Program-made: the position numbers and the translations under genes
Assembly (NCBI GenBank): GCA_900754715.1
Contig: CAAEDX010000204.1
Coordinates: 1 to 5,196, forward strand
Reading direction: 5' to 3'
DNA from: Erysipelotrichaceae bacterium
GTDB lineage: Bacteria > Bacillota_I > Bacilli_A > Erysipelotrichales > Erysipelotrichaceae
Length of the DNA stretch: 5,196 bases
In this document: in pieces, positions 1 through 5,196 of the stretch
Layout: every line of letters starts with the position of its first letter
Position numbering within the stretch: the first letter of the stretch is position 1
The notes under the pieces: model-generated
The model's database searches: none
The model's input: the letters and a program-made list of their open reading frames with translations, nothing else
Told to the model about the DNA's origin: nothing

Positions 1-217
1 CAAGGCCATCGCGGCGGCGGCACTCACGCCAAAGTCCGTGCCGGTGCGCGGGGGAACCGATGGCGCAGAGCTGACTTACAAGGGACTGCCATGTCCGAAT
101 TTCGGCACAGGCAGCTACAATCATCATGGCAAATATGAGTTTGCTTCCATTGCGGAGATGCGTACCATGGTGAAGATCATCCGCAATGTGCTGAGCCTGG
201 CCAAAGGCACAAAATAA
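1..217 (+). CDS. pepT: Peptidase T (tripeptide aminopeptidase), C-terminal fragment
   Basis: This is the last 71 codons (frame begins at base 2) of a cytoplasmic zinc-dependent tripeptide aminopeptidase of the M20B family, which removes the N-terminal residue from tripeptides. Visible family marks are the RGGTDGAEL segment (residues 16-24 of the fragment), the GLPCPN segment (28-33), and the NHHGKYEF segment (40-47). The second histidine of that last motif (bases 125-127) lies 30 residues from the C-terminus, the same distance as the zinc-ligand His379 in the 408-residue E. coli enzyme. It therefore looks like a normal, intact C-terminus ending in TAA. The N-terminal part, start and promoter lie outside the window. 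The gene converges on the pentapeptide-repeat gene, with only 18 bases between the two stop codons, and no U-tract terminator is seen for its own strand. The family call is secure; whether the whole enzyme is intact cannot be seen. Confidence 0.93.
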   Translation, partial: KAIAAAALTPKSVPVRGGTDGAELTYKGLPCPNFGTGSYNHHGKYEFASIAEMRTMVKIIRNVLSLAKGTK

Positions 218-237
218 AAGAAGCGACTGTGCGCTTC
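211..237 (-). terminator. Intrinsic terminator of the pentapeptide-repeat gene
   Basis: Read on the minus strand, a perfect 6-bp stem (GAAGCG / CGCTTC, bases 237-232 and 225-220) with a 6-base loop is followed directly by TTTTATTTT (219-211). The stem starts inside the TGA stop codon of the minus-strand gene (238-236), and the T tract overlaps the last codon and the stop of pepT. On the plus strand the same hairpin is not followed by a T run, so it should act mainly on the minus strand. The stem is short but GC-containing, and the tail is good. Confidence 0.72.
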
Positions 238-868
238 AGACGATATGGAGACCGAGGAGCCGGGACAGCTCAAGTGCCTGGTCGGCGCGGACGCTGAGCC
301 CGCGCAGAAGCTCTGGCGAGACGATGATGCCGCTGATCTCATCGCTCTCAAAATGCAATGAAGACAGTGAGGTCGACGCGAACTCGCTGCGATCGAGCCT
401 GCAGGAGAGAAACTGCAGGCTTTTATGCGTGCAGTTGGAAAAGCCGGATTCCTTAAGGGAGCAGGAATGGAAGCGGCAGCGATCGAAGCGGCTGCCGCCA
501 AAGCCCGCATAGTCCATGGCACAGTCTTCGAAAGTGACATCGCGCAGCGTGCTCTGGATCAGATCGGTGCCGCTCATGCGGCAATGCGAAAACTGGCAGC
601 GGCAGAAATGGGTTTCGCTGAGGTCTGCTCCAGAAAAGTCACAATGGTCGAACACACAGTCCAGAAATTCGCTAGTGCCATGCGCATGCGCGAAAACACA
701 TCGTTCAAACCGGCAAGAATCGGCACGCAGGGGCTGAGCAGGAGCATGCATGGCGTTGAACAACAGGTCAAGCAACAGGCCATGTTCATTTTGCGCGCTT
801 TCAAAGGCGGCGGCTTTCTCATGGATATGGCAGCGCGGTGCCTGCGGCAGATCAGATGTCTTTTTCAA
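236..868 (-). CDS. Cysteine-rich pentapeptide-repeat protein
   Basis: A 210-residue protein, probably cytoplasmic (no signal peptide or membrane segment), whose middle is a pentapeptide-repeat (right-handed quadrilateral beta-helix) domain. Two repeats at residues 52-61, a four-residue slip (AHGT, 62-65), then 23 in-register repeats to about residue 180 follow the pattern x-x-[F/L/M]-x-x. Eleven cysteines sit at the i-2 position. The N-terminal ~50 residues include a short helical-looking stretch, and the C-terminus (GLSVRADQALELSRLLGLHIV region) resembles the cap found in Bacillota pentapeptide proteins. Start choice: GTG at 877 would put the AGAGG motif right against the start, whereas TTG at 868 has AGAGGTG six bases upstream, so TTG is preferred; GTG would add three residues. 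The gene stands alone on its strand, divergent from tex. Some pentapeptide proteins (Qnr, McbG, MfpA) protect DNA gyrase, but nothing here identifies a partner, so function is unknown. Confidence 0.87.
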   Translation of the reverse strand: MKKTSDLPQAPRCHIHEKAAAFESAQNEHGLLLDLLFNAMHAPAQPLRADSCRFERCVFAHAHGTSEFLDCVFDHCDFSGADLSETHFCRCQFSHCRMSGTDLIQSTLRDVTFEDCAMDYAGFGGSRFDRCRFHSCSLKESGFSNCTHKSLQFLSCRLDRSEFASTSLSSLHFESDEISGIIVSPELLRGLSVRADQALELSRLLGLHIV

Positions 869-874
869 TGTCTT

Positions 875-881
875 CACCTCT
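875..881 (-). promoter_or_regulatory. Shine-Dalgarno site that favours a TTG start
   Basis: On the minus strand AGAGGTG (881-875) is followed by six bases and TTG (868-866). The in-frame GTG (877-875) is part of this same motif and so would have no usable spacing. This makes TTG the likelier initiator of the pentapeptide-repeat protein. Confidence 0.6.
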
Positions 882-888
882 ATATTTC

Positions 889-917
889 ATTATATAAGGA
901 GGCAGTGAGGAAGAAAA
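889..917 (-). promoter_or_regulatory. Probable promoter of the pentapeptide-repeat gene
   Basis: A perfect TATAAT -10 hexamer lies at 894-889 on the minus strand. With a 17-base spacer the -35 hexamer would be TTTTCT (917-912), which matches TTGACA at only three positions. Transcription would begin near base 882, leaving a very short leader with the Shine-Dalgarno motif almost at the 5' end. The -10 is convincing, the -35 is weak, and the short leader is a caution. Confidence 0.42.
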
Positions 918-927
918 GGAAATTTGC

Positions 928-956
928 TTCAGGACGCGCCTGGAATCATGTATAAT
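928..956 (+). promoter_or_regulatory. Probable promoter of tex
   Basis: A perfect TATAAT lies at 951-956, with TTCAGG (928-933) 17 bases upstream as a weak -35 (three of six matches). Transcription would start near 963, leaving a leader of about 19 bases that contains the AGGAG ribosome binding site at 969-973. The -10 overlaps the upstream in-frame ATG at 955, an additional reason not to take that ATG as the tex start. Confidence 0.5.
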
Positions 957-968
957 GGAGCTTAGACT

Positions 969-973
969 AGGAG
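969..973 (+). promoter_or_regulatory. Ribosome binding site deciding the tex start
   Basis: AGGAG at 969-973 lies eight bases before ATG 982. In-frame ATGs at 955 (upstream of the site), 976 (two bases away) and 991 (17 bases away) are badly spaced, so 982 is chosen. Confidence 0.7.
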
Positions 974-981
974 AGATGAAG

Positions 982-3132
982 ATGGAACTGATGGAAACGG
1001 TGGCGCGGCAGCTGCATGTGCAGGCTGCGCAGGTGCAGGCAGTGATGACGCTGCTGGAAGAAGGCAGCACTGTGCCTTTCATTGCCCGTTATCGCAAAGA
1101 GCGGACCAAAGGTCTTGATGAAGAGGCCATCCGCCAGATCCAGGAAATGGTTCATGCGCAGCAGAAGCTGGAACAGCGCAAAGCGGATGTGCTGCGGCTC
1201 ATCGCCCAGCAGGGGAAACTGGATGAAGAGATCACCGCAGCTATTGCAGGCTGTGAGAAACTGTCCCAGGTGGAGGACCTGTACCGCCCGTATCAGCAGA
1301 AACGCAAGACCCGCGCGGGCGTGGCGATCGCCCGGGGATTGCGGCCGTTGGCTGAATATATGCTGTCCCATCCGGATGCGAAAGGGCTGACGGCCCAGGC
1401 GCAGCGCTTCCTCAGCGAGGAGGTGGGCAGCGCTGCGGAAGCAGTGCAAGGCGCGCAGGACATCATCGCGGAGATGGTCAGTGATGATGCAGGGGTGCGT
1501 GGACTCATCCGCAAAGAGATGGAGCGCTTTAGCACCATCGTCACCAAAGAGAAGAAAGAACACGAGGATGTCCGGCATGTGTATGCGATGTATTATGCTT
1601 ACAGCGAAAAAGTGAGCCGCATCCAGCCACACCGCATCATGGCCATCGAGCGAGCTGAGCGGGAAAAAGTGATCACGGTCAGCATCGCGGTCGACGAGGA
1701 GCGGATCTTTGCGCAAGTATTGCGCAAATATGCCCGAAGTCATGGCACGATGCGCGAGCTCATCGCTGCCGCGGTGAAAGATGGGCTGGCGCGCCTGGCT
1801 TATCCGGCCGTAGAGCGAGAAGTGCGCCGTACGCTGTATGCGCATGCGCAGGAATCCAGCATCGATGTCTTTTCCATGAATGTGGAGCGGCTGTTGTCAC
1901 AGCCGCCATTGCGCGGCAAATGGATCCTCGGCTTCGACCCAGCTTTTCGTACGGGCTGCAAGCTGGCTGTCGTCGATCCGCTGGGAAGGATGCGCGAGGT
2001 GAGCGTGATCTATCCGCATCCGCCCAAGGCAAAGCCAAAAGAAGCCGCGGCCGAGCTGTGCCGGCTGGTGTGCCGCTATGGCATCGATGTCATCGCCATC
2101 GGCAATGGCACCGCGTCCCGGGAAAGTGAGGCGTTTGTCGCGGATGTCATCCGGAAGCAGCGGCTGCAGACGTCCTTTACGCTGGTGAGCGAAGCCGGTG
2201 CCAGCGTGTATTCTGCCAGTCCGCTGGCGCGCAAGGAATTTCCTGATCTGCAAGTGGAGCAGCGTTCAGCTGTGTCGATCGCGCGGCGCGTCATCGATCC
2301 GTTGGCCGAGCTGATCAAGATCGATCCGCAGTCGCTGGGGGTCGGGCAGTATCAGCATGATCTCAGTCAGACACGCCTGAAGGAGCGGCTTGATTTTGCG
2401 GTGAGCAAAGTGGTCAACCGGGTAGGCGTCGATGTCAATACGGCCTCGGCGCAGCTGCTCAGGCATATCTCCGGCCTCAATGCCGTCAGTGCGGAAAATA
2501 TCGTCGCTTATCGGGAAGAGCATGGGCGGATCAGATCGCGCCGTGAGCTGCTGCGGATCCCGCGCATCGGAGAGCGCTCCTTTGAACAGGCAGCTGGCTT
2601 TTTGCGCGTGAGCGAAGGCGCAGAGGCCCTGGACGCCACGGCCATCCATCCGGAAAGCTATGCGCTGGCCCGCGCATTGCTGGTACAGCTGGGCTTGCAA
2701 GAAACGGACATGGGCAGCGCAGATGCGCGGGAAAAAGCAGCTCAGGCCGACGCGGGGCTGCTGAGCGAAGCGCTGGGCAGCGATCCGTATACCATACAGG
2801 ATATCCTCGATGCCATCGCCGCGCCGCTTCGAGATTATCGTGAGCGTTACCCGCAGGCCTTGCTCAAGCGCGGCGTGCTGGAACTTGGCGACCTGCATGA
2901 GGGCGAGGAGCTGCAAGGCACGGTGCGCAATGTCGTGGATTTCGGTGCCTTCGTGGACATCGGCCTGCATGAAGATGGTCTGGTGCATGTCTCAAAGATG
3001 AGCAAAAAGCGGCTCAGACATCCTAGTGAGCTGGTGTCCGTCGGCGACATCGTCACGGTCTGGGTATGCGGAATCGATGAAGAAAGGGGAAAAGTGCAGC
3101 TTTCGCTGCTGTCGCCCCGGGAGGAAAGATGA
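982..3132 (+). CDS. tex: Tex-type S1 RNA-binding transcription accessory protein
   Basis: A 716-residue cytoplasmic nucleic-acid-binding protein of the Tex family, whose members are linked to transcription and RNA handling and share architecture with eukaryotic Spt6; the exact molecular role is not settled. Domain order is complete: a helical N-terminal region with the EEGSTVPFIARYRKE signature (26-40); a YqgF/RNase H-like domain (about 313-440) with GFDPAFRTGCK (317-327) and GNGTASRESE (374-383); the SEAGASVYSAS segment (403-413); a helix-hairpin-helix region (about 498-543); and a C-terminal S1 domain (about 639-711) with VVDFGAFVDIG and GLVHVS. Length is normal for the family. The start at 982 is set by AGGAG at 969-973; an upstream ATG at 955 would add nine residues but overlaps the promoter. 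Its stop TGA overlaps the start of the next gene. The YqgF motif reads DPA where many homologues have DPG, which I take as a lineage variant. Identification is secure. Confidence 0.97.
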   Translation: MELMETVARQLHVQAAQVQAVMTLLEEGSTVPFIARYRKERTKGLDEEAIRQIQEMVHAQQKLEQRKADVLRLIAQQGKLDEEITAAIAGCEKLSQVEDLYRPYQQKRKTRAGVAIARGLRPLAEYMLSHPDAKGLTAQAQRFLSEEVGSAAEAVQGAQDIIAEMVSDDAGVRGLIRKEMERFSTIVTKEKKEHEDVRHVYAMYYAYSEKVSRIQPHRIMAIERAEREKVITVSIAVDEERIFAQVLRKYARSHGTMRELIAAAVKDGLARLAYPAVEREVRRTLYAHAQESSIDVFSMNVERLLSQPPLRGKWILGFDPAFRTGCKLAVVDPLGRMREVSVIYPHPPKAKPKEAAAELCRLVCRYGIDVIAIGNGTASRESEAFVADVIRKQRLQTSFTLVSEAGASVYSASPLARKEFPDLQVEQRSAVSIARRVIDPLAELIKIDPQSLGVGQYQHDLSQTRLKERLDFAVSKVVNRVGVDVNTASAQLLRHISGLNAVSAENIVAYREEHGRIRSRRELLRIPRIGERSFEQAAGFLRVSEGAEALDATAIHPESYALARALLVQLGLQETDMGSADAREKAAQADAGLLSEALGSDPYTIQDILDAIAAPLRDYRERYPQALLKRGVLELGDLHEGEELQGTVRNVVDFGAFVDIGLHEDGLVHVSKMSKKRLRHPSELVSVGDIVTVWVCGIDEERGKVQLSLLSPREER
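3119..3124 (+). promoter_or_regulatory. Ribosome binding site inside the end of tex
   Basis: GGGAGG at 3119-3124, within the last codons of tex, precedes two adjacent in-frame ATGs at 3129 and 3132 by four and seven bases. The seven-base spacing favours ATG 3132, which shares its A with the tex TGA stop (TGATG); the alternative gives an ATGA overlap. Confidence 0.65.
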
Positions 3133-3629
3133 TGAACATTAACGTATCACAGCCGTTTCCCATCATGATCGATGAACTGGGGACGGTCATGGACTATGTG
3201 GAGGACCGCTTCCTCTTTGTCGTGAAAGACGAGTTCTGGAGCGAAGAAGAAAAAGCGATGCTCATGCGCGATCCCATGGAAGTGGATCTGTATTACCGCT
3301 ATGATGTCGCCGTGTTCCTGGTGAGCGCAGGGGACATCGACACCAGCGATTTCTATTTTAATGTGCAGGAATGCGAATGGAAAGCGCAGCTGCTTTCTGC
3401 CGGACAGCTGCAGGCAAGCCTCATCCTGCTTGATGCGGACAACATCGTGTGCTGCCGCCGGGATGTGACCTTTCCCAAGGCTGATTCGCAGCAGATCATC
3501 AAGCTGCTGCAGCAACAAAGCGAGGTGCGCTATCACGAAGGAGAGTTCGATGTCAACGCGCAAGGGCTGATGAGCGCATTGCAGCCTTTTGAGATGCAGG
3601 AAAAGGCTGCGGTCAAGATGAAGTTTTGA
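3132..3629 (+). CDS. Conserved-looking small acidic protein of unknown function, coupled to tex
   Basis: A soluble-looking protein of 165 residues (166 if ATG 3129 is used) that I do not recognise. It has no signal peptide, membrane segment, repeats or zinc-like cysteine motif. The N-terminal two thirds is acidic and aromatic (DYVEDRFLFVVKDEFWSEEE, then DLYYRYDVAVFLV and DTSDFYFNVQECEW), with alternating hydrophobic patterns suggesting beta strands; a helical stretch rich in glutamine (QQIIKLLQQQSE) lies near residues 115-130, and the C-terminus ends in basic VKMKF. It is a real gene on the evidence of a good ribosome binding site, a TGATG overlap with tex, matching codon use, and a terminator starting four bases after its stop. 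Being coupled to tex suggests co-expression and perhaps a shared process, but that is inference; the function is unknown. Confidence 0.85.
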   Translation: MNINVSQPFPIMIDELGTVMDYVEDRFLFVVKDEFWSEEEKAMLMRDPMEVDLYYRYDVAVFLVSAGDIDTSDFYFNVQECEWKAQLLSAGQLQASLILLDADNIVCCRRDVTFPKADSQQIIKLLQQQSEVRYHEGEFDVNAQGLMSALQPFEMQEKAAVKMKF

Positions 3630-3632
3630 GCC

Positions 3633-3666
3633 AGGCGAGGAATGACCCCGCCTTTATTGTGTTTTT
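3633..3666 (+). terminator. Intrinsic terminator of the tex operon
   Basis: Starting four bases after the stop, AGGCGaGG (3633-3640) pairs with CCcCGCCT (3646-3653) around an AATGA loop, with one A-C mismatch. A T-rich tail follows (TTATTGTGTTTTT, 3654-3666). It closes the tex plus small-protein unit and separates it from the ACT-domain gene. The tail is interrupted by three non-T bases, so termination may be incomplete. Confidence 0.72.
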
Positions 3667-3685
3667 GGCAAAATTAAAGTATACT
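3657..3685 (+). promoter_or_regulatory. Probable promoter of the ACT-domain / PFL pair
   Basis: TATACT (3680-3685, five of six matches to the -10 consensus) lies 17 bases after TTGTGT (3657-3662, three of six for the -35). A second reading is TTGGCA (3665-3670) with 16 bases to TATTCA (3687-3692). Either places the start of transcription near 3692-3700, about 20-28 bases before the coding start. The -35 region overlaps the T tail of the preceding terminator, a compact arrangement. Confidence 0.5.
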
Positions 3686-3706
3686 GTATTCAATCTGAAG
3701 ATGAAT

Positions 3707-3711
3707 GGAGG
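3707..3711 (+). promoter_or_regulatory. Ribosome binding site deciding the ACT-gene start
   Basis: GGAGG at 3707-3711 lies eight bases before ATG 3720. The in-frame ATG at 3705 overlaps this site and so cannot use it, and GTG 3717 is five bases away. ATG 3720 also gives the expected family N-terminus ([15 protein letters not shown]). Confidence 0.72.
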
Positions 3712-3719
3712 TAACGGTG

Positions 3720-3995
3720 ATGAACGCTGTGGTAAGTGTAATCGGAAAAGACCGTGTCGGGATCCTGGCACGAGTAAGCACGGAATGTGCCAATGCCAAC
3801 GCCAATGTGCTGGAAGTGACACAGACGCTGCTGCGCGATACGTTCGCGATGACGATGCTGGTGGATATCGATCACATCAGCATGGAATTGAGTGATTTTG
3901 TCACACATATGGAACAGGTCGGCAAAGAGATGGGCCTGGTGATCCACGTGATGCATGAGGATATCTTTAATTCGATGCATCGGATCCAGGGGTAA
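3720..3995 (+). CDS. ACT domain-containing protein, UPF0237 family
   Basis: A 91-residue protein that is essentially one ACT domain, a fold that usually binds amino acids or other small ligands and often acts as a dimer. The N-terminal [18 protein letters not shown] (residues 4-21) is the typical first strand and ligand-loop region; [24 protein letters not shown] (27-50) gives the second and third strands; an amphipathic helix (about 57-72) and a last strand with [10 protein letters not shown] (74-83) follow. Length and layout match the roughly 88-90 residue UPF0237 proteins such as the streptococcal one next to an UPF0210 gene. It has its own probable promoter and is followed after five bases by the UPF0210 gene, so the two form an operon. 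The domain call is secure; its ligand and target are unknown. Similarity to the ACT repeats of GcvR-type regulators suggests, but does not prove, a regulatory role. Confidence 0.93.
   Translation: MNAVVSVIGKDRVGILARVSTECANANANVLEVTQTLLRDTFAMTMLVDIDHISMELSDFVTHMEQVGKEMGLVIHVMHEDIFNSMHRIQG
3988..3992 (+). promoter_or_regulatory. Ribosome binding site of the UPF0210 gene, overlapping the end of the ACT gene
   Basis: AGGGG at 3988-3992, eight bases before ATG 4001, covers the last codons of the ACT-domain gene (stop TAA 3993-3995). The tight packing points to co-translation of the two genes. Confidence 0.5.
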
Positions 3996-4000
3996 GCAGG

Positions 4001-5196
4001 ATGATCAGTTCAAAGGATGTGCTGGAAACCATCAAGATGATCGATGAGGAATATCTGGATGTCCGCACGATCACCATGGGAATCTCGCTGCTCGACTGCG
4101 CGGACGCGGACATCGACCGTTCCTGTGAGAAGATATACAAGAAGATCACCACGAAGGCCAAAGATCTGGTCAAAGTGGGCAATGACATCGGCAGGGAATA
4201 TGGCATCCCCATCATCAACAAGCGGATCTCGGTGACGCCGATCGCCATGCTCGTCGGTGTGAGCGGCGGCGATCCGCTCAAATATGCGCTGACGCTGGAA
4301 AAGTGCGCGCAGGAAACTGGCGTGGACTTCATCGGCGGCTTCAGCGCCCTCGTGCAGAAGGGCTTTTCCGCCGGAGATGAAGCGCTGATCAAGGCGATCC
4401 CAGAAGCGATGGCGCAGACCGAACACATCTGCGCCTCGGTCAATGTGGGCAGCACAAAGGCCGGCATCAACATGGATGCGGTGCGCATGATGGGCGAAGC
4501 GGTGAAGAAGGCCAGTGAGCTGACCGCTGCGCGCAACTGCATCGGCTCGGCCAAGATCGTCGTCTTCTGCAACGCGCCGGAAGACAATCCGTTCATGGCG
4601 GGCGCTTTCCATGGCGTAGGCGAAGCTGACTGCGTGATCAATGTCGGTGTCAGCGGCCCCGGTGTCGTGCGCGCAGCACTTGAAAAGGCGCCGAAGGATC
4701 TGCCGATGAATGAATTGGCCGACCTGATCAAGCGCACGGCCTTCAAGATCACCCGCATGGGTCAGCTGGTGGGAAGCGTGGCGAGCGAGCGCCTGCATGT
4801 GCCCTTTGGCATCGTCGATCTCTCACTGGCGCCGACCCCGGCAGTAGGTGATTCGGTCGCCTACATCCTTGAGGAGATGGGGCTAGAGACATGCGGCGCT
4901 TATGGAACGACGGCATGCCTGGCCATGCTCAATGACGCGGTCAAGAAAGGCGGCGTCATGGCCAGCTCATCGGTAGGCGGGCTGAGCGGCGCCTTCATCC
5001 CAGTGTCGGAAGATGCCGGCATGATCGCGGCCGCGGAAAAGGGCGTGCTGACGCTGGAGAAGCTCGAAGCGATGACCGCGGTCTGCAGCGTCGGTCTCGA
5101 TATGGTCGTGGTGCCAGGCGATGTGAGCGCAGAGCTCATCTCTGGCATGATCGCGGACGAGGCCGCTATCGGCATGGTCAACAACAAGACCACCGC
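4001..5196 (+). CDS. PFL family protein, UPF0210 (DUF711), 3' end cut by the window
   Basis: An uninterrupted frame of 398 codons plus two bases to the window edge; relatives are about 445-455 residues, so about 50 residues are missing. Conserved blocks are all visible: [11 protein letters not shown] (23-33), NKRISVTP (73-80), [13 protein letters not shown] (109-121), [13 protein letters not shown] (146-158), [16 protein letters not shown] (195-210), [10 protein letters not shown] (214-223), [15 protein letters not shown] (273-287) and [13 protein letters not shown] (326-338). The family is related by fold to pyruvate formate-lyase-like proteins, but no enzymatic activity is established for it to my knowledge; glycyl-radical chemistry should not be assumed, since no radical motif is visible in the part seen. 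No signal peptide or membrane segment is apparent, so it should be cytoplasmic. The gene follows the UPF0237 ACT gene by five bases, the arrangement seen in streptococci, implying a functional pair. ATG 4001 fits both the ribosome binding site and the family N-terminus. Confidence 0.95.
   Translation, partial: MISSKDVLETIKMIDEEYLDVRTITMGISLLDCADADIDRSCEKIYKKITTKAKDLVKVGNDIGREYGIPIINKRISVTPIAMLVGVSGGDPLKYALTLEKCAQETGVDFIGGFSALVQKGFSAGDEALIKAIPEAMAQTEHICASVNVGSTKAGINMDAVRMMGEAVKKASELTAARNCIGSAKIVVFCNAPEDNPFMAGAFHGVGEADCVINVGVSGPGVVRAALEKAPKDLPMNELADLIKRTAFKITRMGQLVGSVASERLHVPFGIVDLSLAPTPAVGDSVAYILEEMGLETCGAYGTTACLAMLNDAVKKGGVMASSSVGGLSGAFIPVSEDAGMIAAAEKGVLTLEKLEAMTAVCSVGLDMVVVPGDVSAELISGMIADEAAIGMVNNKTT

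Noticed and set aside
425..955. Long plus-strand frame (176 codons) opposite the pentapeptide gene.
   Set aside because: It is antisense to a protein with a clear repeat pattern, has no good ribosome binding site, and its translation is compositionally odd (alanine-rich then basic). It is a shadow of the GC-rich opposite strand.
896..955. Perfect AAGGAGG on the plus strand followed by GTG at 905 and a 16-codon frame.
   Set aside because: Spacing from the motif to GTG is only two bases, the peptide is very short and ends inside the tex -10 box. No better start lies at proper distance, so the motif is probably chance in a purine-rich promoter region.
967..1845. Long minus-strand frame (292 codons) opposite the 5' part of tex.
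   Set aside because: It is fully antisense to a well-conserved Tex coding region and rich in His/Leu/Arg as expected for the complement; no family signature.
2266..2988. Minus-strand frame of 240 codons opposite the 3' part of tex.
   Set aside because: Antisense to the HhH and S1 domains of Tex, with no recognisable protein features.
3630..3719. Possible riboswitch or small RNA upstream of the ACT gene.
   Set aside because: The predicted leader is only about 20-28 bases and the one hairpin is explained by the upstream terminator.
3967..4798. Two overlapping minus-strand frames of about 262 codons opposite the UPF0210 gene.
   Set aside because: The plus-strand frame matches a conserved family along its length; these are complements of its GC-biased codons.
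1..5196. Search by eye for a novel defence, mobile or CRISPR-like system.
   Set aside because: All genes except the tex partner fall in known housekeeping or conserved families, no direct repeats with spacers, transposase, integrase or attachment sites were seen, and base composition looks uniform.

Overview
The window looks like an ordinary chromosomal stretch from a fairly GC-rich member of the Bacillota (Firmicutes). The support is strong purine-rich Shine-Dalgarno sites before nearly every gene, intrinsic terminators, and a Tex protein and an UPF0237/UPF0210 pair that read like those of Gram-positive anaerobes and streptococci. The family-level lineage cannot be settled from the sequence; an Erysipelotrichales-like gut anaerobe is only a guess. 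No mobile element, CRISPR array, tRNA or rRNA was seen.

Layout: (1) Positions 1-217 hold the C-terminal end of a peptidase T (pepT) on the plus strand. (2) It converges on a minus-strand gene (868-236) for a cysteine-rich pentapeptide-repeat protein; an intrinsic terminator for that gene lies across the 18-base gap between the two stop codons and runs into the end of pepT. (3) A 113-base divergent promoter region (869-981) separates the pentapeptide gene from a full-length tex (982-3132, plus). (4) Tex overlaps the start of a small acidic protein of unknown function (3132-3629), so the two are probably translationally coupled; a hairpin terminator follows at 3633-3666. (5) A new promoter then drives an ACT-domain protein of the UPF0237 family (3720-3995), followed after 5 bases by an UPF0210/DUF711 (PFL family) protein (4001 to the window end, cut about 50 residues short).

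Functionally there are at least three units: peptide degradation (pepT, whose 5' part lies outside), a Tex transcription/RNA-associated factor with an uncharacterised coupled partner, and a conserved ACT + PFL-like pair that is probably a ligand-sensing regulator and its partner protein, although the job of this pair is not established. The most unusual sequence-level feature is in the pentapeptide protein: cysteines recur exactly every 20 residues, which in the expected four-sided beta-helix would stack as a ladder along one inner face.
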